A stretch of DNA of 12,697 nt from Thermoanaerobaculia bacterium. Its GTDB lineage: Bacteria > Bacteroidota > Bacteroidia > Chitinophagales > Saprospiraceae. The position numbers were made by a program, and so were the translations under genes. The stretch lies in NCBI GenBank assembly GCA_023151335.1, contig JAKLJF010000079.1, forward strand, positions 1-12,697. Direction: 5' to 3'. The notes beneath the pieces were generated by a model that was given only the letters and a program-made list of their open reading frames with translations, had not been told where the DNA came from and searched no databases. Shown piece after piece: positions 1 to 6,183 of this stretch; within the stretch, counting starts at the first letter, position 1; every line of letters begins with the position of its first letter.

Positions 1-92
1 TATTTTTGTTAATTCAAAAACTGTAATACTGCTCCATGATGTATTTCTCGCGGCCTTCCGGCCCTTCGGACACTGAACAAATCTTTACGGAC

Positions 93-2228
93 ATGAAATG
101 GAAACCGTCCCTGCTGTTCTTTTCTTTTCTGGGAATTGCCGGCATCGTTTTTTTCCTCAATCGCCTCGTCCCGTTCAGCGGTGGCGAACCCAACCCCCAA
201 AAAGAAGCAAAACTGGTACAGGCCATTTTGTACGGCCTGAACCGTTACCACTTTCAACCCAAAGAAGTGGATGACAAGTTTTCCCGCCAGGTTTACAACC
301 TCTATCTGGAGAGCATCGACGGCGGCAAACGTTTTTTTACCCAAAGCGATATTGCCCAACTCAAACCTTTCGAACTGGAACTGGACGACCAGGCCAAAGC
401 CGGCACCTACGAGTTTTTTAACAAATCGGTGGAATTGCAGGAACAGGCCCTGACCAAAACCCAGGCCTGGTACCGGGAGATACTGGCCAAACCGCTCGAT
501 TTTTCCAAGGACGAATCATTTGAAACCGACGGCAAAAAATTGTCGTGGGCCAAAGACGATGATGAACTGCGCAACCGCTGGGAAAAATGGATGAAATACG
601 AGGTGCTCAGCCGTATCAACGACGAACTCAACAACCAGGAAAAGCCGGAATTCAAAGCTGAGAAAAAAACCTTTGAAGCCATCGAGAGCGAAGTGCGCGG
701 CAAAGTGCTTGATATCTACGACAAATGGTACAAACGCTTGCAAAAAACCGACCGCCTGCGCCGCATGGAAATCTACCTGAACTCGATCATCAACGTGTTC
801 GATCCACACTCGGGTTATTTCTCACCCAAAGAAAAAGCCGACTTCGACTTCAAAATGTCGGGTAAACTCGAAGGTATCGGCGCCCGTTTGCAGAGCGACG
901 GCGAAAAAACCTCGGTCACGGAAATCGTACCCGGCGGCCCGGCCTGGAAACAGGGCGAACTGCAACCCAAAGACGTGGTGCTCAAAGTAGCCCAGGGCGA
1001 CGATGAGCCGGTCGACGTGATGGGTTGGGACATCGACGACGTGGTATCCAAAATCCGCGGCCCGAAAGGCACGACCGTCAAACTCACGATCCAGAAACCC
1101 GACGGCGCCACCAAGATCATCAGCATCGTGCGCGACGTGGTGATCATGGAGGAAACCCTCGCCAAATCGCTGCTGTTGAACACCGACGACACCCAGGATA
1201 AGATCGGCTACATTTACCTGCCGAAATTTTACGCCGACTTTACCCCGCAGGGCGCCACTTCCTGCGCCGAAGACGTGGCCAAAGAAGTGGAAAAACTCAG
1301 ACGCGAAAACGTGAAAGGTATCATCCTCGACCTGCGCAATAACCGCGGCGGCTCGCTGCGCGACGTGGTGCGTATGTCAGGCCTCTTTATCGAAGAAGGC
1401 CCCATCGTACAGGTAAAGAGCCGCGGCCACCAGCCCGATATCAACGCCGACAGCGACCGCCGGGTACAATACAACGGTCCGCTGATCGTCATGGTCAATG
1501 GTTTCTCCGCCTCGGCATCCGAGATCCTGGCTGCCGCCATGCAGGACTACGGCCGGGCCGTTATCATCGGCTCCACCGGCACCTACGGCAAAGGCACCGT
1601 GCAGCGCTTCTGGGACCTCGACCTCACCACCAACGACGAGAATCTGAAGCCTCTGGGTGAAATGAAACTCACTATCCAGAAATTTTACCGGATCACCGGC
1701 AAAACCACGCAACTGGACGGCGTTAAACCCGATATCGTGTTGCCCGACTCCTACAACTACGTCGACCTCGGCGAACGCGAAAACGATTACCCCCTCGACG
1801 CCAATACCATCGAGCCGGTAGCGTTCAATCAGAACGCATACCGTATTGCCGATCTGAATAAATTGATCGGCAGCAGTGAGGCGCGGGTCAAAGCAGATGC
1901 CACCTTCCGGAAAATTGAAGAAAATGCGCAGCGGCTGAAGCGCCAGAAGGATATGTCCAAATATCCGCTGCAACTGGAAGCCTACCGGAAATGGGATAAA
2001 AAACTGGAAGAGGAAGCCGATCAGTTTGATAATATGCTGCAACCGATCGAAAAATTCCAGATCAACAACCTGGCTGCCGATATGTCGCAAATCCAAAGCG
2101 ATACTTCCCGCATGGCCAGGAACGACAGCTGGATAAAAGAGCGCAAAAAAGATATCCAGCTTTACGAAGCGCTCCGCGTCATGCAGGATATGATCCGCAT
2201 CGACGCCCTGGCTGCGAGCAAGCATTGA
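93..2228 (+). CDS. prc: Carboxy-terminal processing protease (tail-specific protease, S41 family)
   Basis: A 711-residue serine protease of the Prc/Tsp type, expected to act in the periplasm and cleave proteins near their C-termini. Seen: a hydrophobic N-terminal anchor or signal (about residues 5-24), a long charged helical N-terminal domain, a PDZ domain (about 259-350, with GIGARL and the GPKGTTVKL strand), an S41 core (about 355-560) and a charged helical C-terminal region like the Prc DUF3340 segment. The nucleophile should be S474 in GFSASASEI and the general base K500 in GTYGKGTVQ. Their 26-residue spacing is close to the Ser452/Lys477 pair of E. coli Prc. The frame is open from an ATG at 36, but I chose the ATG at 93 because it places MKWKPSLLFF directly before the anchor; the extra 19 residues are polar and unlike a signal. 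Only 92 bases precede the start, so upstream context is unknown. Family assignment is firm; substrates cannot be told from sequence. Confidence 0.95.
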   Translation: MKWKPSLLFFSFLGIAGIVFFLNRLVPFSGGEPNPQKEAKLVQAILYGLNRYHFQPKEVDDKFSRQVYNLYLESIDGGKRFFTQSDIAQLKPFELELDDQAKAGTYEFFNKSVELQEQALTKTQAWYREILAKPLDFSKDESFETDGKKLSWAKDDDELRNRWEKWMKYEVLSRINDELNNQEKPEFKAEKKTFEAIESEVRGKVLDIYDKWYKRLQKTDRLRRMEIYLNSIINVFDPHSGYFSPKEKADFDFKMSGKLEGIGARLQSDGEKTSVTEIVPGGPAWKQGELQPKDVVLKVAQGDDEPVDVMGWDIDDVVSKIRGPKGTTVKLTIQKPDGATKIISIVRDVVIMEETLAKSLLLNTDDTQDKIGYIYLPKFYADFTPQGATSCAEDVAKEVEKLRRENVKGIILDLRNNRGGSLRDVVRMSGLFIEEGPIVQVKSRGHQPDINADSDRRVQYNGPLIVMVNGFSASASEILAAAMQDYGRAVIIGSTGTYGKGTVQRFWDLDLTTNDENLKPLGEMKLTIQKFYRITGKTTQLDGVKPDIVLPDSYNYVDLGERENDYPLDANTIEPVAFNQNAYRIADLNKLIGSSEARVKADATFRKIEENAQRLKRQKDMSKYPLQLEAYRKWDKKLEEEADQFDNMLQPIEKFQINNLAADMSQIQSDTSRMARNDSWIKERKKDIQLYEALRVMQDMIRIDALAASKH

Positions 2229-2541
2229 GCTGTTGCAGAGAGATGAATTCGGTGCCAAGCACCAGTTTTATATTAAACACATAGGCACACAGGTCACATA
2301 GTTTTGATAATCAGGACTATGTGACCTGTGTGCCTATGTGTTTGATATAAAAAGCCGGTTCAATATGCAATCCCGGTAATTCACTGTCTGGAGACTTGAA
2401 TTTGTCGAGAAAAAGCCTGTTTTAAGGGTTGTTTCACTAATATGTATGGCTTAAACAGGTTTCCGGACAAGAACCGATTGTTTATGCAGCCAACCTGCCG
2501 GCTGCCATATTTTGCAGGAATCATACACTAAAAATTTGATT
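2229..2541. other. Intergenic region between prc and the DUF2911 gene
   Basis: These 313 bases contain no convincing gene. The first half holds the long hairpin listed separately (2266-2352). The second half has two weaker dyads: cctgttttaag at 2416-2426 against cttaaacagg at 2450-2459 (one bulged T, 23-base loop), and gcagcc at 2486-2491 against ggctgc at 2500-2505. TATTTTG at 2508-2514 resembles a shortened Bacteroidota -7 box (TAnnTTTG). It has no TTTG at the usual distance upstream, so I do not call a promoter. The 2512 ATG lies in this region and is in frame with the next gene, but the 2542 start is preferred. Confidence 0.6.
2266..2352. repeat. Long hairpin: 36-bp inverted repeat with 15-base loop
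   Basis: The arms at 2266-2301 and 2317-2352 are complementary over 36 bp with one mismatch, separated by a 15-base loop (2302-2316). The stem has internal short repeats built on CTATGTG and CCTGTGTGCC. It begins 37 bases after the prc stop, and its outer ends are T-rich and A-rich (ttttatat / atataaaa). Transcribed in either direction it would form a very stable hairpin ending in a U-rich or A-rich stretch. It could therefore terminate prc transcription or protect its 3' end. The near-perfect length is greater than an ordinary terminator needs and would also fit a dispersed palindromic repeat. I infer function from position only. Confidence 0.75.
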
Positions 2542-3630
2542 ATGACAAAAACGCTCACCCTCCGTTCTGTTCCCCTTTTCCTCGCCGTACTCCTCTCCGT
2601 TCCATCCTGGACACAAGGCATCACCACGCCGCGACCGGCAAGTCCCGGCGCATCGGTGTCGCAAACCATCGGCATTTCCAACGTAACCGTAAAATATTCG
2701 CGGCCGTCCGTCAAAGGCCGGGCAATATGGGGTGAACTGGTGCCCTACGGTTGGACGGTTCAGAATGCAAGTACGCAACACCCCGCGCCCTGGCGCGCTG
2801 GCGCCAACGAAAACACCATCATCGAATTTTCACACGACGCGAAAGTGGAAGGACAACCCGTCCCGGCGGGCCGCTACGGCCTTTTTTTTGTGATCAACAA
2901 AGACGACACAGGCGAAGTGATCTTGTCCAAAGACAGCCGCTCCTGGGGTAGTTTCTGGTACGACCCTGCCCGCGATCAGCTCCGGGCCACCATTCAGCTG
3001 CGCGCCATTCCGCATACCGAACTGCTGACCTACGATTTTATTCATCTCACGAAAAACAGCGGCGAACTGGCGCTCAATTGGGAAAAGAAACAATTTCCCG
3101 TCAAAATTGAGTTTGCCGTGGACGACATCGTACTGGCCAACGCCGCCGAGGAGTTAAAAGGCCCGGTCGGCTTTAACTGGCAAGGATACGCTTCGGCCGC
3201 CGCCTATGCTCAACAAAACAAAGTCGGTCAGGAAAAAGCCCTGAAATGGATCGATCAGGCCATAGCCCAAAACCCGAACTTCACCACGCTTAACACAAAA
3301 GCCGGCCTGTTGCGCCAAACCGGCAAAGCGGATGAAGCGGCAAAAATCGAAGCAAAAGCCCTGGACGTGTCCACCGAAGCTGAACTCAACCAATACGGCT
3401 ACCAGCTGATCGGAGAAAACCGCTTCGATGAAGCGATCAAAATGTTCAAACTCAACACCGAACGTTATCCAGAAAGTGCAAATACCTGGGATAGCCTGGG
3501 CGAGGCGTATGCCCTGAAAGGCGACAAAGAGAACGCCATTAAAAATTTTAAAAAAGCCCTGAGCCTGAATCCGAATCCGGGCACCAAAGCCAACTCGGAG
3601 AAATACCTGAAGCAGTTGGGAGCGATGTGA
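2542..3630 (+). CDS. Secreted DUF2911 protein with C-terminal TPR repeats
   Basis: A 362-residue exported protein. The first 26 residues form a signal peptide (MTKTLTLRSV, then a hydrophobic run, cleavage near SWTQG), which is why the 2542 ATG is preferred over the in-frame ATG at 2512. Residues about 40-190 match DUF2911, a Bacteroidota-rich domain of unknown function. Its recognisable landmarks are YSRPSVKGRAIWGELVPYG, WRAGANENT and PAGRYGLFF. Residues about 216-345 carry tetratricopeptide repeats; the clearest is ANTWDSLGEAYALKGDKENA (313-332) followed by IKNFKKALSLNP, with the usual W, LG, Y, G, A and P positions. TPRs bind other proteins, so a periplasmic scaffold or adaptor role is likely, but no partner is indicated. 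It is followed after 6 bases by the stop codon of the convergent permease gene, with no terminator between. It may share readthrough with prc only if the hairpin upstream is leaky. Confidence 0.9.
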   Translation: MTKTLTLRSVPLFLAVLLSVPSWTQGITTPRPASPGASVSQTIGISNVTVKYSRPSVKGRAIWGELVPYGWTVQNASTQHPAPWRAGANENTIIEFSHDAKVEGQPVPAGRYGLFFVINKDDTGEVILSKDSRSWGSFWYDPARDQLRATIQLRAIPHTELLTYDFIHLTKNSGELALNWEKKQFPVKIEFAVDDIVLANAAEELKGPVGFNWQGYASAAAYAQQNKVGQEKALKWIDQAIAQNPNFTTLNTKAGLLRQTGKADEAAKIEAKALDVSTEAELNQYGYQLIGENRFDEAIKMFKLNTERYPESANTWDSLGEAYALKGDKENAIKNFKKALSLNPNPGTKANSEKYLKQLGAM

Positions 3631-3636
3631 GCCAGT

Positions 3637-6027
3637 TCACTCCGATCGCAACGACCGCACCGGGTCGGCCAGCGCTGCCTGTATGCTTTGCACGCTCACG
3701 GTCAGTAACGCCGCGGCCAGAGCGATGATACCCGCCAGGGCAAACTCCCAACCTTGTATATCGATCCGGTAGGCAAAACCCTGCAACCATTTTTCCATGG
3801 CATACCAGGCCGGCGGCGAGGCGATGACCGCGGCGAGCAGCACCAGTTTTAAAAAATCTTTCGATAATAAAGCGGTGATGCCCGCCGCGGTAGCGCCCAG
3901 CACTTTGCGGATACCGATCTCCTTTACCCGGCGCTGCACGGCAAAAGCCGACAACCCGAACAAACCGACGCAGGCCAGCAAAATAGCCAGGCCGACAAAA
4001 CAGGCAAAAAGGATGGCCAGCTGCCGGTCGGCGGCGTATTGACGGCCAAAATGCGCGTCGGCGAAAAAATATTCGTACGGCAGATCGGGAAAAAACCGGC
4101 GCCAGGTTTGTCCTATGGCTTCCAGTGTTTCGGGCACGTTCCGTGTGGATAGCCGCAAGGAAATGTGTTGGGAAAAGTGATCGTCCATGATAAAAAGAAG
4201 GGGCTGGATGTCGTGGCGGAACGACTGAAAATGCGCATCTTTTACTACTCCAATCACTTCCCCTATATTTTCCCCATCGTTGCCAAAATCGAAACGTTTA
4301 CCGATGGCATCCCGCGGGTCTTTCCAACCCAGTTCGCGGGCAAGCGCCTCGTTGATAACGGCGCGTTCGAGCGTGTCGGTCGGGATGTCGCGAGAGAAAA
4401 CCCGGCCGGCAGCTATTGGTATATCGTAGGTTTTAAAAAAATCGTAACCGACCGGATTACTGGCAAAATTACGGCCCTGCTCCATGCCTTCGAAGCGGCA
4501 TACAAAGCCGTATATCTGCTGCCCGGGCACCAGTTCGGAAATAGTGACCGAGCCGATTCCGGGAGTTTTTTTCAATTCGTTTTCAAAAGACGCAAACCGT
4601 TGAGTCACGGTCGGATTTCCGCGGGTAGGAAGTACCACAACCTGCTCCATGTCCATGCCAAGGGGTTGGTTTTGCATAAAGCGCAATTGCCGGTGCACCA
4701 CCAGCGTGGCGACAATGAGCCCCAGCGATAACACGAATTGAAAAACGAGCAGTGCTTTTCCAAAGGAAATGCCTTTTATCTTCCGGGCCTCCTGCCGGAA
4801 AATCATGGCGGGATGAAATGACCGGCCTATTGCGGAGGGATAAATCCCGCCGAGCAGGCCAGTTAAACTAAAAATGAAGAGTGCCGCCGGAATCATTTCC
4901 CACCTGAATTCGAACCGATGCCCGGAGATTTGTTCCCACAACACCGTGGCAGCCTGCAATAGTGCCATTGAAACGGCCAGGCTGATCCCGCTGATGAAAA
5001 AAGATTCTCCGAAAAAAGGCAAAAGCAAACGGCTTCCTCCTGCCCCCAATACCTTGCGGACGCCGATTTCCCGGTCGCGTTGCAAAGCGAGCGCTGCCGC
5101 CAGGTTGGCGTAGTTGGAGCAGGCGATCAGCAGGATGATCAAACCCACGATGCCGAGTATCCACAGGTTTTGCTTATTGCCCTGAGCTCCCGGTTCGCCG
5201 AACATCGGGTTCAGGTGAATGTCGGTAAGGGCTTGCAGATAAAGGCCCATGCCGCGGCCGTACATTTCATAAGATTCCGCATCAGAGTATTTGGCCGCAA
5301 TTTTTTCAATTTTTGCACCCAACGCTTTCGGGTCGGTTCCGGGCTTTAACAACAGGTAGGTATGGTAATAATGCGAATACCAGGAATGGAGCTGCCAATA
5401 CCGGACGGATTCGTTGGGATGCCGGCGCAGGGAAGAAACGGAGGCCAGAAAATCGAAGGTAAAATGGGAATTGGCTGGCACATCTTGTAAAATGCCCGTG
5501 ACCAGAAAAGAGAACTGGTTGTCGATTTCAAGGCGTTTGCCCATGGCCGGTTGATCGCCGAAGTATTTCCGGGCGGCTTTTTCAGTCAACACCACGCTGA
5601 ACGGTTGTGCCAGCGCCTGCGCCGGATTGCCTGTTTTCAGCCGGAAATCGAATACGTCAAAAACGATGGAATCGGTGTAATAAAAACCGTCTTCGTAAAA
5701 TTGTACGGCGCCGTTTTCCACGAGCGACGGAAAAGGTTTGAAACGTACATACTCGTCTATTTCCGGAAAATCGGGAGCAAAAGCCGGCGCCATAGCGCCC
5801 GAAGTGATGGCGCTGTTACCTGTGCCCTGTTTCAGACTGCCCAGATTGAGGCGGTAAATGCGCTCCGCCTTCCGGTGGTGCCGGTCAAAACTCAGCTCCC
5901 GTTGAACATGATCGTAAATCAGCAGGCAACAAGTGATGCCGGTCGCCAATCCGAACACATTGATGAAGGTGAAGCGAATATTTTTTCGCAGGCTTCGGAG
6001 CAAAAGTTTGAGGTTGTTGCTGAACAT
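3637..6027 (-). CDS. FtsX-like ABC transporter permease (MacB family, eight-helix type)
   Basis: A 796-residue inner-membrane protein of the MacB/FtsX permease family, in the long form with two periplasmic MacB_PCD-like domains and two FtsX domains. Predicted helices lie near residues 20-38, 285-305, 335-355, 380-400, 425-445, 673-696, 726-744 and 760-780. After helices 2 and 6 come the paired cytoplasmic motifs RDREIGVRKVLGAGGSRLL and RRVKEIGIRKVLGA, typical of coupling segments that contact the ATPase. The N-terminus MFSNNLKLLLRSLRKN is the usual start for this family. No ATP-binding subunit is encoded nearby, so the partner must be elsewhere, as is common for these Bacteroidota permeases. 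Such proteins are usually mechanotransmission-type exporters or envelope-stress components; the substrate here cannot be inferred. Its end matches the partial permease at the right edge at 78 of 118 positions without gaps. A candidate sigma-54 promoter lies 43-57 bases upstream of the start. Confidence 0.93.
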   Translation of the reverse strand: MFSNNLKLLLRSLRKNIRFTFINVFGLATGITCCLLIYDHVQRELSFDRHHRKAERIYRLNLGSLKQGTGNSAITSGAMAPAFAPDFPEIDEYVRFKPFPSLVENGAVQFYEDGFYYTDSIVFDVFDFRLKTGNPAQALAQPFSVVLTEKAARKYFGDQPAMGKRLEIDNQFSFLVTGILQDVPANSHFTFDFLASVSSLRRHPNESVRYWQLHSWYSHYYHTYLLLKPGTDPKALGAKIEKIAAKYSDAESYEMYGRGMGLYLQALTDIHLNPMFGEPGAQGNKQNLWILGIVGLIILLIACSNYANLAAALALQRDREIGVRKVLGAGGSRLLLPFFGESFFISGISLAVSMALLQAATVLWEQISGHRFEFRWEMIPAALFIFSLTGLLGGIYPSAIGRSFHPAMIFRQEARKIKGISFGKALLVFQFVLSLGLIVATLVVHRQLRFMQNQPLGMDMEQVVVLPTRGNPTVTQRFASFENELKKTPGIGSVTISELVPGQQIYGFVCRFEGMEQGRNFASNPVGYDFFKTYDIPIAAGRVFSRDIPTDTLERAVINEALARELGWKDPRDAIGKRFDFGNDGENIGEVIGVVKDAHFQSFRHDIQPLLFIMDDHFSQHISLRLSTRNVPETLEAIGQTWRRFFPDLPYEYFFADAHFGRQYAADRQLAILFACFVGLAILLACVGLFGLSAFAVQRRVKEIGIRKVLGATAAGITALLSKDFLKLVLLAAVIASPPAWYAMEKWLQGFAYRIDIQGWEFALAGIIALAAALLTVSVQSIQAALADPVRSLRSE

Positions 6028-6069
6028 GTTGGAGCGCGTTTGGATACGTTAAAAGTATGCCGATGGGGT

Positions 6070-6084
6070 TCAATTGCCATGCCA
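6070..6084 (-). promoter_or_regulatory. Candidate sigma-54 (-24/-12) promoter for the permease gene
   Basis: Read on the minus strand this is TGGCATGGCAATTGA, against the sigma-54 consensus TGGCACGnnnnTTGC. The GG of the -24 element and the TTG of the -12 element have the required spacing. The mismatches are T for C in the -24 box and A for C at the important -12 GC. Initiation about 12 bases downstream would leave a leader of roughly 30 bases before the ATG at 6027. The palindrome at 6138-6153 sits upstream, where an enhancer-binding protein would be expected. This is inference from one match; the altered -12 base is a real weakness. Confidence 0.33.
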
Positions 6085-6137
6085 GCAATATAAGTGTCTG
6101 TAAATCAGATATTCCCTTTTGGTTTGACACCCGCCAA

Positions 6138-6153
6138 TGTCCATTTTCGGACA
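6138..6153. promoter_or_regulatory. 16-bp palindrome, possible operator or enhancer-binding site
   Basis: TGTCCATTTTCGGACA has complementary 5-bp ends (TGTCC/GGACA) around a six-base centre, giving a two-fold symmetric site about one and a half helical turns long. It lies between the helicase stop codon and the permease start, about 60 bases upstream of the candidate -24 box, a distance typical of sigma-54 activator sites. Alternatively it could form a small hairpin in the 3' end of the helicase transcript, but no T-run follows on the minus strand, so a terminator is less likely. Confidence 0.35.
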
Positions 6154-6183
6154 GCGCGGTGCACGAAGGCGGACGATGCCCCA

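Noticed and set aside
36..92. Upstream start for prc at 36
   Set aside because: The added residues are polar and would precede the signal anchor; the ATG at 93 gives a normal N-terminus.
1377..2258. 293-residue minus-strand frame
   Set aside because: It lies antisense to prc across the catalytic serine and lysine region; no domain, no plausible start context.
4165..4731. 188-residue plus-strand frame, and a similar one at 5551-6093
   Set aside because: Both are mirror frames of the permease, whose membrane helices and coupling motifs are unambiguous.
6138..6153. Rho-independent terminator after the helicase
   Set aside because: The stem is short (5 bp) and no T-run follows on the minus strand; an operator-type site is the better reading.
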